A stretch of 32,905 bases of DNA from DATDCY01 sp031406795 [NCBI: Candidatus Rokuibacteriota bacterium] (GCA_031406795.1 JANOHV010000104.1:1-32905), one strand, 5' to 3'. Positions 15,236 through 23,595 are shown, numbered from the stretch's first letter. Notes: generated from the sequence alone by a model not told the origin. Made by a program: numbers and translations.

Positions 15236-16681
15236 TCAGCGGTCAAGTCTCTCCTGGAGCAGGCGGCGGATCTCGTCCGGGTTGGACCTCCCGCCGCTGG
15301 CGCGCATCATCTGGCCGACGAAGAACTCGAAGAGTTTGACTTTGCCGCCGCGGTAGCCCGCGACCTTGTCGGGGTTCTCGGCGACCACGCGGTCGGCGAG
15401 CGCGGCCAGCTCGCCGCCGCCGCCGGGTGCGGCCGGCCCCTGCGCCTCGATCGCCGCGGCCGCCGTCTTCCCCTCGCGGAACATCGTCTCGAGGGCGCCC
15501 TTGGCCTGCGCGCGCGTGAGCGTTCCCGCTTCGACCGCCGCCAGCAGCGCGGCGAGTTCCGTCGGCGGCACCGGGCAGTCGCGCGCGTCGCGGCCGGCGT
15601 CCCGCAGCAGGCGCAGCAGCTCGCCCATGACCCAGTTGCTGACCGTCTTGGGCTTGGGGAACGCCGCCACCGCGGCCTCGAACCAGCAGGCGAGCGCCGG
15701 GTCCGCCGTCAGGACCCCGGCGTCGTACTCCGGCAGGCCGAGCGACTCGACGTAGCGGCGGCGCCTGGCCTCGGGCAGCTCGGGCATCGCAGCGGCGACG
15801 CGGGCGAGAAAAGCCGCGTCGATCGCCAGCGGCACCAGGTCCGGGTCGGGGAAATACCGGTAGTCGTGCGCCTCCTCCTTGCGCCGCATCGAGTGCGTCG
15901 TCCCCGCCTTCGGGTCGAACAGCCGGGTCTCCTGCACGACGCGGCCGCCCTCGTCGAGGAGCGCCTCCTGGCGCGCGATCTCGTAGTCCAGAGCCTGCTG
16001 GACGTAGCGGAAGGAGTTCATGTTCTTGAGTTCGACCTTCGTCCCGAGCGTTTCGCGCCCGCGGGGGCGCAGCGAGATGTTCGCGTCGCAGCGGTAGCTG
16101 CCCTGCTCCATGTTCCCGTCGCAGACGCCGAGGTGCACGACGATGTCGCGCAGCGCCACGAGGTAGTCGCGCGCCTCCGCGGGCGAGCGCAGCACGGGCT
16201 CGCTGACGATCTCCATCAACGGGACGCCGGCCCGGTTCAGATCGACGAAACTCTGCCGCGGGTCGCCGAGGTTCTCGCCGTGGATGAGCTTGCCCGCGTC
16301 CTCCTCGAGATGGATGCGCGTCAGCGCGATCGTGCGCGCGGCCGCGCCGGCCCCGATCGCGACCCCGCCGCCCGAGCAGACGGGCAGCTCGTACTGGGAG
16401 ATCTGGTAGCCCTTGGGCAGGTCGGGGTAGAAATAGTTCTTGCGCGCGAAGCGGCTGACCGGCGCGATGGCGCACCCGAGCGCGATCCCGGTGCGCACGA
16501 TGCACTCGACGGCCGCGCGGTTGAGCACCGGCAGCACGCCGGGCAGGCCGAGGCAGACGGGGCAGACGTGCGTGTTGGCCGCGGCGCCGAAGTCGGTCGG
16601 GCAGCCGCAGAAGACCTTGGTCTTCGTCGCGAGCTGCGCGTGGACCTCCAGGCCGATGACGACTTCGTAACGGTCAGTCAT
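15236..16681 (-). CDS. gatB: Asp-tRNA(Asn)/Glu-tRNA(Gln) amidotransferase subunit B
   Basis: The full-length 481-residue GatB starts with YEVVIGLEVHAQL and has the cradle-domain zinc-binding cysteines (VFCGCP and HVCPVCLG), the GNLGDPRQ-like region and the C-terminal helical/YqeY domain (VGQMMRASGGRSNPDEIR). GatB phosphorylates the mischarged aminoacyl-tRNA and receives ammonia from GatA, so the cell makes Gln-tRNA(Gln) and/or Asn-tRNA(Asn) indirectly. The ATG at 16681 is the family start; the leader is formed by the right-hand 88-bp repeat and has only a weak GGGACC Shine-Dalgarno. A 387-bp repeat-rich gap separates it from gatA, unusual for gatCAB operons. Confidence 0.97.
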   Translation of the reverse strand: MTDRYEVVIGLEVHAQLATKTKVFCGCPTDFGAAANTHVCPVCLGLPGVLPVLNRAAVECIVRTGIALGCAIAPVSRFARKNYFYPDLPKGYQISQYELPVCSGGGVAIGAGAAARTIALTRIHLEEDAGKLIHGENLGDPRQSFVDLNRAGVPLMEIVSEPVLRSPAEARDYLVALRDIVVHLGVCDGNMEQGSYRCDANISLRPRGRETLGTKVELKNMNSFRYVQQALDYEIARQEALLDEGGRVVQETRLFDPKAGTTHSMRRKEEAHDYRYFPDPDLVPLAIDAAFLARVAAAMPELPEARRRRYVESLGLPEYDAGVLTADPALACWFEAAVAAFPKPKTVSNWVMGELLRLLRDAGRDARDCPVPPTELAALLAAVEAGTLTRAQAKGALETMFREGKTAAAAIEAQGPAAPGGGGELAALADRVVAENPDKVAGYRGGKVKLFEFFVGQMMRASGGRSNPDEIRRLLQERLDR

Positions 16682-16686
16682 TCAGA

Positions 16687-16774
16687 CGGTCCCGTCCAGG
16701 CTGCGGGGTCCTGTCGCTGCGGACCTCCATGGGCTTCGCCCCGCTCAGCCCCTGGAGACCTCCCCTTCGCGCCA
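16687..16774 (+). repeat. Right copy of the 88-bp inverted repeat bracketing gatB
   Basis: This is the partner of 15143-15230 in opposite orientation. It begins 5 bp upstream of the gatB start codon, so it forms the immediate translation leader of gatB. The centre reads GGGCTGAGCGGGGCGAAGCC in the gatB sense orientation and can fold on itself. No transposase gene lies near either copy. Confidence 0.85.
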
Positions 16775-16847
16775 CCCCTCCGCCCTCCAAGGCGCAATCA
16801 GCGAACGCCAACACAAGCCCCATTTCCTCCGCGGTCCCGTCACCAGC

Positions 16848-17050
16848 ATTGGTGGGGATGGAGTTGTTCCGGACGGGCGCATGGCGGAGCGCGAGGGAAC
16901 CTGGGCGGCCGCACCGGAGCGTCCCCGCAAGGGGCGAAGCGTGCTGTCTGAGCCCGCAGGGCGAGTTGCGCGCTTCGAGCGCAGGTGCGGACAAGCCCAG
17001 GTCGAGTGCGAAGCTGGCGACCGCCCGGGACAGCTCCATCCCCACCATCC
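16848..17050. repeat. Possible MITE-like element with imperfect inverted ends
   Basis: The gatA-gatB gap of 387 bp holds no convincing gene. Its outer part, 16848-16876, resembles the reverse complement of 17022-17050; the shared core is TGGTGGGGATGGAG followed by TGT.CCGG.CG. The roughly 200-bp interior is rich in GC hairpins (for example GTCCCCGCAAGGGGC at 16921). A small ORF can be read through it on the minus strand but looks non-coding. A non-autonomous mobile element or a structured intergenic repeat fits. Confidence 0.4.
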
Positions 17051-17068
17051 TCACGGTCGGGTGCCGGA

Positions 17069-18565
17069 TCATGGAACTTCTCCTGCTGTCGCTTTCACAA
17101 GAGGGGGACGCTTGGTATGCCAATCCGTTGCGAGTTGGAAGGCGTGGCCGGTGCGCAGCAGCGTCTCCTCGCCGAAGGCGGGGCCGATCAGCTGCAGCCC
17201 GATCGGCAGCCCCGCGGACGTGAAGCCGCACGGCAGCGAGAGGCCCGGCACGCCCGCGAGGTTGACCGAAATCGTGAAGATGTCCGAGAGGTACATCTGC
17301 AGCGGGTCGTCGCTCTTCTCGCCGATGCGGAACGCGGCGGTCGGCGCCGTCGGCCCGGCGAGCACGTCGACCTCGCGGAAGGCCGCGGTGAAGTCGTTCA
17401 GGATCAGCGTGCGCACCTGCTGCGCCTTGCGGTAGTACGCATCGTAATACCCCGAAGAGAGCGCGTAGGTGCCGAGCATGATCCGGCGGCGCACCTCGGG
17501 GCCGAAGCCCGCGCTGCGCGTGCGCCGGTACTGGTCGATCAGGTCGCGGGCACCCTCGGCGCGATAGCCGTACTTGACGCCGTCGTAACGCGCCAGGTTC
17601 GAGGAGGCCTCGGCCGTCGCCAGGATGTAGTAGACCGCCACCGAGTACTTCCCGTGCGGCAGCGAGACTTCCCGGACCCGCGCGCCGCGTTCCTCGAGTG
17701 TGCGCACCGCCGCGCGGACCGAGCGCTCGACCTCGGCGTCGAGACCGGCGGCGAAAAACTCGCGCACGATGCCGACGGTCAGTCCGTCGAGACGCCCGTC
17801 GCCGAGCAGCGCGGCGTAGGGCGGGACCGGACCGGGAATCGAAGTCGAGTCGCGGGGGTCGTGGCCCGCGATCGCCTCGAGCAGCAGCGCGCAGTCCTCG
17901 ACGGTGCGGGCCATGGGGCCGATCTGGTCGAGCGAGGAGGCGAAGGCCATGAGCCCGTAGCGCGAAACCCGCCCGTACGTCGGCTTGAGGCCGACGATGC
18001 CGCAGCAGGCGGCGGGCTGGCGGATCGAACCGCCGGTGTCCGAGCCGAGCGCCGCGAGACACGCGCCGGCGGCCACGGCGGCGGCCGAGCCCCCCGAGGA
18101 GCCGCCGGGGATCGTCGCCGGGTCCCACGGGTTGCGGGTGGCGCCGAATGCGGAGTTCTCGGTCGAGGAGCCCATCGCGAACTCGTCGAGGTTCGTCTTT
18201 CCGAGAAACACCGCGCCGCTCGCGCGCAGGCGCTCGACGACCGTTGCGTCGTAGGGGGGCACGAAGTTCTCCAGGATCCGCGAGGCGCAGGTGGTCGTCA
18301 CGCCGCGCGTGCAGAGGTTGTCCTTCAGCGCGATCGGCGCGCCCCAGAGCGCGGACGCACCGGCGGGCGGCGGCGCCACGCGATCGGCGCGGCGGGCCGC
18401 CTCGAGTGCGGCGTCGGCGTCGACGCGCAGGTAGGCATGCACCGTCGGCTCCACGCGGGCGATGCGCTCGAGCACCGCGCGGGTGACCTCCTCGGAGGTG
18501 AAATCGCCCCGGCGGCGCCCGTCGGCAAACTGCCGCAGCGTCAGGTCCGCGAGGTCCGTCACCAT
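17069..18565 (-). CDS. gatA: Asp-tRNA(Asn)/Glu-tRNA(Gln) amidotransferase subunit A
   Basis: The full-length 498-residue amidase-signature enzyme carries the Ser-cisSer-Lys triad at K81 (PIALKDN), S156 in [11 protein letters not shown] and nucleophile S180 in [12 protein letters not shown], followed by [20 protein letters not shown]. GatA hydrolyses glutamine and channels ammonia to GatB. The ATG at 18565 overlaps by 7 nt the end of a repeat-derived ORF that begins at the gatC stop. There is no good Shine-Dalgarno (GGAACG only), so translation may rely on coupling through that ORF. The last codon is followed by the 387-bp gap before gatB. Confidence 0.97.
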   Translation of the reverse strand: MVTDLADLTLRQFADGRRRGDFTSEEVTRAVLERIARVEPTVHAYLRVDADAALEAARRADRVAPPPAGASALWGAPIALKDNLCTRGVTTTCASRILENFVPPYDATVVERLRASGAVFLGKTNLDEFAMGSSTENSAFGATRNPWDPATIPGGSSGGSAAAVAAGACLAALGSDTGGSIRQPAACCGIVGLKPTYGRVSRYGLMAFASSLDQIGPMARTVEDCALLLEAIAGHDPRDSTSIPGPVPPYAALLGDGRLDGLTVGIVREFFAAGLDAEVERSVRAAVRTLEERGARVREVSLPHGKYSVAVYYILATAEASSNLARYDGVKYGYRAEGARDLIDQYRRTRSAGFGPEVRRRIMLGTYALSSGYYDAYYRKAQQVRTLILNDFTAAFREVDVLAGPTAPTAAFRIGEKSDDPLQMYLSDIFTISVNLAGVPGLSLPCGFTSAGLPIGLQLIGPAFGEETLLRTGHAFQLATDWHTKRPPLVKATAGEVP

Positions 18566-18759
18566 CGTTCCATAGTCCGTACCGGGAGGGGGTGAACCCC
18601 TCCCCTACACACGCCGTAACCCGTCATCCGATCCCCGTCGGCACAGGGTTGATCCTCGTCCGTCATCCCTACCCCATTGGGCCGGGGTTGATCTTCGTCC
18701 GTCATCCCTACCCCGTAGGGGCGGGGTTGATCCACGCCTGCCTTGTCCGAATCGATCAT
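18559..18759 (-). CDS. Repeat-derived 66-codon ORF bridging gatC and gatA
   Basis: The ATG at 18759 overlaps the gatC stop as ATGA, and its TGA (18559-18561) falls just inside gatA, overlapping its first 7 nt. The ORF therefore fills the gatC-gatA gap exactly. Its content is three 39-bp tandem repeats (a 13-residue unit around [13 protein letters not shown]) plus a REP-like element. Because 39 is a multiple of three, repeat number would not close the frame. It resembles no protein family I know. The product may be irrelevant, and translation through it could simply deliver ribosomes to gatA. Chance is a real alternative. Confidence 0.3.
   Translation of the reverse strand: MIDSDKAGVDQPRPYGVGMTDEDQPRPNGVGMTDEDQPCADGDRMTGYGVCRGGVHPLPVRTMERW
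18584..18608 (-). repeat. REP-like palindrome near the gatA start
   Basis: A 25-bp copy in minus orientation (stem GGGAGGGG/CCCCTCCC, loop GTGAA, GTAG foot) whose near end lies 18 bp upstream of the gatA start codon. Confidence 0.85.
18622..18738 (+). repeat. Three tandem 39-bp repeats between gatC and gatA
   Basis: Units 18622-18660, 18661-18699 and 18700-18738 each start with CGTCATCC, contain a centre with a GGGTTGATC core and end in CGTC or CGCC. The third contains a degenerate REP-like element (GTAGGGGCGGGGTTGATCC at 18715). The array probably arose by tandem duplication of one such element with its flank. Confidence 0.85.
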
Positions 18760-19043
18760 TCGATTATCTTCGGGACCGCGAAGTGGCCCTGTTCAGCGGA
18801 CGGCGCGTTCGCGAGCGCCTCGTCGTTCGTCAGGCATTCGTGCACGACATCCTCGCGCATGACGTTGGTCAGCGGCAGCACATGGCTGGTCGGCTCGATT
18901 CCCGTCGTGTCGACTTCGCCCAGCTGGTCCATGTACTCGAGGATGGCGTTGAGCTGGCCGGTGAGCGATCCCTCTTCGCCGGGCGCAAGATCGAGGCGCG
19001 CCAGCTCGGCGACGTACCGCACCTGGTCGATCGTAATCTTCAT
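18756..19043 (-). CDS. gatC: Asp-tRNA(Asn)/Glu-tRNA(Gln) amidotransferase subunit C
   Basis: The 95-residue protein is a full-length GatC: an N-terminal helix (ITIDQVRYVAELARLDL), then LNAILEYMDQLGEVDTTGIEP and the C-terminal FAVPKIIE. GatC wraps around the GatA-GatB interface and stabilises the complex. The ATG at 19043 shares its A with the glmS stop codon (TGATG), so translation is probably coupled to glmS; an upstream GTG at 19046 is also in frame. The gene order glmS-gatC-gatA-gatB joins two glutamine-using systems in one transcription unit. Confidence 0.96.
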   Translation of the reverse strand: MKITIDQVRYVAELARLDLAPGEEGSLTGQLNAILEYMDQLGEVDTTGIEPTSHVLPLTNVMREDVVHECLTNDEALANAPSAEQGHFAVPKIIE

Positions 19044-20875
19044 CACTCAACGGTAACAGATTTCGCGAGATTGCGGGGCTGGTCGACGTCGTGGCCGAGC
19101 GCGTCCGCGAGGTGGTAGGCGAAGAGCTGCAACGGCACCGTCAGCAGGATCGGCGTCAGGAACGGGTTCGTGCGCGGCACGACGAACAGGTGGTCGGCTT
19201 CGGCCCCCAGATCACGGCCGGCGCGGTCGGTGAACGCGATCGCAATGCCGTGCCGGGCCCGGACCTCCTTGAGATTGGCGAAGATCTTGCCGAAGAGCCC
19301 GTCGCGCGGCGCGAGGATGATCACCGGCAGCTCGCGGTCGATCAACGCGATCGGGCCGTGCTTCATTTCGCCGCCGGCGTAGCCCTCGGCGTGGATGTAG
19401 GAGATCTCCTTGAGCTTGAGGGCCCCCTCGAGCGCGACCGGAAAGTTCACGTCCCGGCCGAGGAAGAGACAGCCGCGGCTTTTCGCGAACCGCTGGCCGA
19501 GTTCGGCCATCGGCGCGTTCAGCGCGAGGGCCTTGCCGATCAGCGCCGGCAGGCGCACCAGGTCGGCCAGATGACGTCCGAGCTCCGCGCGCTTGAGATG
19601 GCCGCGCTGCTGGCCGAGAAAGAGCGCGAGCAGGTAGAGCGCCGTGAGCTGCGACGTGAAGGCCTTCGTCGAGGCGACGCTGATCTCCGGGCCGGCATGG
19701 GTGTAGAGCACGCCGTCGGCGTCCTCCCGCGTGATGCTCGAACCGAGCACGTTGCAGACGGCGAGGCGAAAGCCCCCCTTCGAGCGGGCCTCGGCGAACG
19801 CGGCCCGGGTGTCGGCGGTCTCCCCGGACTGCGAGATCGCCACGGTCAGCACCCCCTCCTCGGCGGGCGCCTCGCGGTAGCGGAACTCGGACGCCAGGTC
19901 GACCTCGGCCGGCAGCCCCGCGAGCCGCTCGATGTAGTGCTCCCCGACCAGCGCGGCGTGCCAGGAGGTGCCGCACGCGAGGAAACGCACGCGGCGGATC
20001 CCGGCCACGATCTTCGGGGTCAGGCCGCAGTCGTCATCGAGGATGACGCGCCCTTTCTCGCGGCTGACCCGGGTGCGGAAGGTGTCGAGACAGGCGATGG
20101 GCTGCTCGTGGATCTCCTTGAGCATGAAGTGCTTGTAGCCGCCGCGCTCGGCCGAGACCGGGTCCCAGGAGACGTGGCAGATCTTCTGGCGCCGGGCTTT
20201 TCCCGCGGCGTCCGTCAGCTCCACGTCGTCGGGGCTCAGCACCGCGATCTCGCCGTTTTCGAGGTAGACCACCTCGCGGGTGTGCGCGATGAGCGCAGGG
20301 ACATCCGAGGCGAGGAACTGTTCGCCGACCCCGCGCCCGATCACCAGCGGGCTGCCCTCGCGCGCGGCGAAGAGGCACCCGGGCCGTTCGACGCAGATCA
20401 CGCCCAGCGCGTAGGAGCCCTCGATCTCGACCAGGGTCTTCGCGAGCGCGCGGCGGACGTCCCCGCCGCGGTAGAAGCTGTGCAGCAGCACCGCGACGAC
20501 CTCGGTGTCGGTCTCGGAGTTGAAAGCGTAGCCGCGCCCCTGGAGGCGCTTCTTCAGCGCGAGGTAGTTCTCGATGATCCCGTTGTGCACGACGACGAAC
20601 GGCCCGGAGCGGTGCGGGTGCGCGTTCTCCTCGCTCGGGCGGCCGTGGGTCGCCCAGCGCGTGTGGCCGATCCCGAGGGTGCCGGGGACGCCGGCCGGCC
20701 CGATCGCCGCCTCGAGCGCGGCGATCTTGCCCACGCTGCGGCACACGGCCAGCGCGCCGTCGTCGAGGATGGCGACGCCCGCCGAGTCGTAGCCGCGGTA
20801 CTCGAGGCGCCGCAACCCGTCGATCAGGATGGGGAGCGCGGGGCGCTTGCCGACGTAGCCTACGATGCCGCACAT
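19043..20875 (-). CDS. glmS: Glutamine--fructose-6-phosphate aminotransferase (isomerizing)
   Basis: The full-length 610-residue enzyme starts MCGIVGYVG, with the catalytic cysteine right after the initiator Met. The glutaminase domain (about 1-240) includes GIGHTRWATHGRPSEENAHPH. Two SIS sugar-isomerase domains follow (SQSGETADTRAA and the GEMKHGPIALID region), and it ends in the usual KSVTVE. It makes glucosamine-6-phosphate, the first step to UDP-GlcNAc for peptidoglycan and LPS. The Shine-Dalgarno is AAGGAG, 8 nt before ATG 20875. glmU lies upstream, separated by a 142-bp gap carrying a REP-like pair. No glmS-ribozyme-like leader is recognisable. Confidence 0.98.
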   Translation of the reverse strand: MCGIVGYVGKRPALPILIDGLRRLEYRGYDSAGVAILDDGALAVCRSVGKIAALEAAIGPAGVPGTLGIGHTRWATHGRPSEENAHPHRSGPFVVVHNGIIENYLALKKRLQGRGYAFNSETDTEVVAVLLHSFYRGGDVRRALAKTLVEIEGSYALGVICVERPGCLFAAREGSPLVIGRGVGEQFLASDVPALIAHTREVVYLENGEIAVLSPDDVELTDAAGKARRQKICHVSWDPVSAERGGYKHFMLKEIHEQPIACLDTFRTRVSREKGRVILDDDCGLTPKIVAGIRRVRFLACGTSWHAALVGEHYIERLAGLPAEVDLASEFRYREAPAEEGVLTVAISQSGETADTRAAFAEARSKGGFRLAVCNVLGSSITREDADGVLYTHAGPEISVASTKAFTSQLTALYLLALFLGQQRGHLKRAELGRHLADLVRLPALIGKALALNAPMAELGQRFAKSRGCLFLGRDVNFPVALEGALKLKEISYIHAEGYAGGEMKHGPIALIDRELPVIILAPRDGLFGKIFANLKEVRARHGIAIAFTDRAGRDLGAEADHLFVVPRTNPFLTPILLTVPLQLFAYHLADALGHDVDQPRNLAKSVTVE

Positions 20876-20905
20876 GAGATCCGCTCCTTCATTCGTGCCC
20901 GCAGC

Positions 20906-20978
20906 GGGAGGGGGTGAACCCCTCCCCTACGTCCCGTGTTACCCCGTTTCCCCGCAGGGGCGGGATTCATTCCCGCCC
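20906..20978. repeat. Inverted pair of REP-like palindromes between glmU and glmS
   Basis: Copy 20906-20930 is in minus orientation; copy 20954-20978 is in plus orientation with GCAG instead of GTAG at its foot. They occupy the glmU-glmS gap, 30 bp upstream of the glmS start codon. A similar inverted arrangement occurs at two other gaps in this window. Confidence 0.85.
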
Positions 20979-21017
20979 GGAATCCGATTGCCGGAACGAT
21001 CGCCATTCCAAGCACAC

Positions 21018-22403
21018 TCACTTCTTTCCGAGGAGACTGCGGCGGCGATCGGCCCAGCCGTCCACCGTCTTCTGCGGCGCGCGCGAGAGAGCGAGAGCGC
21101 CGGCGCGGACATCCTTCGTCACGGTGGTCCCGGCCGCGATCAACGCGCCCCTGCCGATCCGCACCGGCGCCACCAACTGCGTGTCGCTGCCGATGAACAC
21201 ATCGTCGCCGATGACCGTCAGGTGCTTGGTGTACCCGTCGTAGTTACAGGTGATGGTGCCGGCCCCGACATTCACCCGCCGGCCGATCCGGGCGTCGCCG
21301 AGGTAGCTCAGGTGGCCGGCCTTGGCGCCCGCACCCAGCGACGCCTTCTTGGTTTCGACGAAATTGCCGACGTGCACCCCGGCGGCGAGTCGGGTGCCGG
21401 GACGCAGACGAGCGAACGGCCCCACGCGACAGCGCGGCCCGATCGCGGCTTCCTCGACGACGCAGCAATCCGCGAGGACGCTGTCCGGACCGACCCGGCT
21501 GTCCCTGACCCGGGTGTACGGGCCGATGCGGCACCGGGCGCCGATCACAGTGCTCCCCTGCAGGGTCGTTCCCGGGAGGATCACGCTGTCGGCGCCGATG
21601 CGCACGCCCGGTTCAATGCAGGTCGAAGCCGGGTCGAGCACGGTGACCCCGGCGCGCATCAGCCGCTCGAGCACGCGAAGGCGCAGCACCGCATGGACGC
21701 GCGCCAGCTGCACGCGGTCGTTGACCCCGAGCATCTCCAGCGCCTCCTCGCAGGGCACGCCGACGACGCCCAGCCGCGCGCGCACCGCTGCGCCGATGAC
21801 GTCCGTGAGGTAGTACTCCTCCTGACGGTTGGCGGCCCGCAGCCGCCCGAGGGCGCGGTCGAGAAAACGGTTTTCGAAACAGTAGACCCCGGCGTTCACC
21901 TCCGCGATGCGCCGCGTCGCCGCGTCCGCGTCGTCGTGCTCGACAATCCCCCGCACTTCGCCGGACTCATCGCGCACCACCCGCCCGTAGCCGGCGGGAT
22001 CCGCCAGCCGGGCGGTGAGAAAGCTCACCGTCGCGCGCCGGCGGCGGTGTTCGGCCAACAGCCGGCGCACTGTGGCCGCAGTCAGCAGCGGCGTGTCGCC
22101 GGAGAGCACGACGGTGTCGCCCTCCCCCGCGAAGAGAGCGCGCGCCTGGCGCACGGCGTGCCCGGTGCCCAGGAGCTGCTGCTGGAGCACCGTCTCGAAC
22201 CCGGCCGGCAGAACTTTCGCCACCGCCTCGGCCTGAAAGCCGACGATCACGGCGCGGCGGGTGGCGGGCAGGGCGCGAGCCACATCGAGCGGCCACGCCA
22301 GCAGCGGGCGGCCGAGGACCGGGTGCAGAACCTTCGCGACACCCGAGCGCATCCGCGTGCCGCGCCCGGCGGCAAGAACGAGGACGGTCAGACTGCGTGT
22401 CAT
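21018..22403 (-). CDS. glmU: Bifunctional UDP-GlcNAc pyrophosphorylase / GlcN-1-P acetyltransferase
   Basis: ATG 22403 gives 461 residues, the usual GlmU length; the frame is open a further 16 codons but without family sequence. The N-terminal uridyltransferase has LAAGRGTRMRS (the family Lys after AAG is Arg here), LLGTGHAV and LSGDTPLL. The C-terminal left-handed beta-helix acetyltransferase includes GRRVNVGAGTITCNYDGYTK. Together with GlmS it supplies UDP-GlcNAc. It is divergent from the HD-GYP gene across a 280-bp gap and appears to head the glmU-glmS-gatCAB run. Confidence 0.97.
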   Translation of the reverse strand: MTRSLTVLVLAAGRGTRMRSGVAKVLHPVLGRPLLAWPLDVARALPATRRAVIVGFQAEAVAKVLPAGFETVLQQQLLGTGHAVRQARALFAGEGDTVVLSGDTPLLTAATVRRLLAEHRRRRATVSFLTARLADPAGYGRVVRDESGEVRGIVEHDDADAATRRIAEVNAGVYCFENRFLDRALGRLRAANRQEEYYLTDVIGAAVRARLGVVGVPCEEALEMLGVNDRVQLARVHAVLRLRVLERLMRAGVTVLDPASTCIEPGVRIGADSVILPGTTLQGSTVIGARCRIGPYTRVRDSRVGPDSVLADCCVVEEAAIGPRCRVGPFARLRPGTRLAAGVHVGNFVETKKASLGAGAKAGHLSYLGDARIGRRVNVGAGTITCNYDGYTKHLTVIGDDVFIGSDTQLVAPVRIGRGALIAAGTTVTKDVRAGALALSRAPQKTVDGWADRRRSLLGKK

Positions 22404-22483
22404 GTCGTTATTCCCCTGCGATTGCGGCAAAAACTTCGCGCATTCTACCACAGCCGCCGTCCTCCGGGGGAACTCTGGCGCGA

Positions 22484-22578
22484 TAACCCTTCAATGAACG
22501 GTGGCCCGATCAGTACCGCTCGTCAAGCACACGGCTCACCATGAACGGGAAAAGTTACCGCAATTCACTGAAGGGTTA
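22484..22578. repeat. 95-bp element with 15-bp inverted ends in the glmU/HD-GYP divergent region
   Basis: TAACCCTTCAATGAA (22484-22498) and TTCACTGAAGGGTTA (22564-22578) are inverted repeats matching at 14 of 15 positions. The gap is 280 bp and otherwise contains only the promoter noted separately. No target-site duplication is evident. It could be a short MITE or a paired operator for a regulator acting on both divergent genes. Confidence 0.55.
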
Positions 22579-22598
22579 CGTGACCAGCCCGCACAACG

Positions 22599-22627
22599 TT
22601 GACTTTCCGCCCCGCGCTCGGTAGAAG
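22599..22627 (+). promoter_or_regulatory. Predicted sigma-70 promoter for the HD-GYP gene
   Basis: TTGACT (22599-22604), a 17-bp spacer, then TAGAAG (22622-22627). The -35 matches consensus at five of six bases and the -10 at four of six. A start near 22634 would give a leader of about 50 nt to ATG 22684. Confidence 0.45.
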
Positions 22628-22683
22628 GGGGAGGAGAGCGGAGACTTCGCGAACCTCAGACGGGTATCAGGCACGGGAGCGTC

Positions 22684-23595
22684 ATGCCGTCACGACTCGA
22701 TTTTGCCGTCCGATCGCTCGAGGGGCAGGAGATCCTCCCCGCGGGCACGCCGTTGAACGCCTCGGTGCTCGCCTCCATCGCGAGCGCCGGCCGGGTCCAC
22801 CGCTGGGAACAGCGGGTGCTCCTCGCCCATGGCACGGTCCGCGAGGACCTGGCGCTGGCCGCGCGCGTCGGGCCATACGCCACCGTGTTCGGCAGCGCGG
22901 ACGAGTACCGCGACCTCGAGCTGCTGATGGGACAGGCCCGGCTCCCGGATCCCTGCCTGCGGGGTCTGGACTGGTTCCAGGCGAACGACACCTACACCTA
23001 CCGGCACATCCTGATGGTCTTCGCTCTCTCCTGCCTGCTGGTGCGGCGGCTCGGATACAGCGCCCCGGCGGCCGCGGCCGAGGCGGTGGCCGGGCCGCTC
23101 CACGACTTCGGCAAGCTCTGCGTCCCGCTGGCGATTCTGCTCAAGCGCACGGCGCTGACCCGCGGCGAGCGCCGGCAGCTCGAGCAGCACACGCTGGCCG
23201 GCCACGTCCTGCTCTGCCACTACATCGGGGAACCGGAGCATTTCACCTCACGGGTCGCCCGCGACCATCACGAACGCCGCGACGGCTCCGGCTACCCGCA
23301 CGGTATCTCGCTCGCCGACCAGCTCGTCGAGATCGTCGCGGTCTGCGACATCTACGACGCCCTCGTCTCGCCCCGCCCCTACCGCAGCGCCGCGTTCGAC
23401 AACCGCTCGGCGCTCGAGGAGCTCACCGCGCTGGCCGAATCCGGACGGATCAGCCGGGATGCGGTGCGGCTGCTCGTCTCCGTCAACCGCAAGGACCATC
23501 CGCCGCCCGAGCGCTGCGCGGTCTCGCTGGAGAAACGCGGCACCGCACCCGCCCGCAACCTCTACGGAGTCTTCGCCGACGGTGACGGGCGTTGA
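22684..23595 (+). CDS. HD-GYP domain protein, probable cyclic-di-GMP phosphodiesterase
   Basis: The 303-residue protein has an N-terminal region of about 95 residues that I cannot assign, then an HD-GYP domain: H108 (TYRH), HDFGKL with H140/D141, H169 (EQHTLAGH), HH at 195-196, GYP at 203-205 (RDGSGYPHG) and DIYDALVSPRPYR at 222-234. Most metal ligands and the GYP signature are present, so hydrolysis of c-di-GMP or cGAMP is plausible. No receiver domain or membrane segment is visible. The ATG at 22684 is preceded by GGGAG at short spacing. The DNA after the stop becomes less GC-rich towards the VapBC genes. Confidence 0.93.
   Translation: MPSRLDFAVRSLEGQEILPAGTPLNASVLASIASAGRVHRWEQRVLLAHGTVREDLALAARVGPYATVFGSADEYRDLELLMGQARLPDPCLRGLDWFQANDTYTYRHILMVFALSCLLVRRLGYSAPAAAAEAVAGPLHDFGKLCVPLAILLKRTALTRGERRQLEQHTLAGHVLLCHYIGEPEHFTSRVARDHHERRDGSGYPHGISLADQLVEIVAVCDIYDALVSPRPYRSAAFDNRSALEELTALAESGRISRDAVRLLVSVNRKDHPPPERCAVSLEKRGTAPARNLYGVFADGDGR

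Noticed and set aside
15143-16774. Complete insertion sequence
   Set aside because: Inverted repeats are present but the enclosed gene is gatB and no transposase is encoded.
14609-16951. 780-codon plus-strand frame across gatB
   Set aside because: GatB is unmistakable on the minus strand; the open plus frame is a GC-skew artefact that also reads through both 88-bp repeats.
16674-17068. Minus-strand reading frame in the gatA-gatB gap
   Set aside because: It translates repeat and hairpin sequence, has no domain or Shine-Dalgarno, and continues antisense-like through gatA in a shifted frame.
20876-21017. glmS-type self-cleaving ribozyme upstream of glmS
   Set aside because: The gap holds only two REP-like palindromes; I see none of the conserved ribozyme core, and those ribozymes are mainly in Firmicutes.
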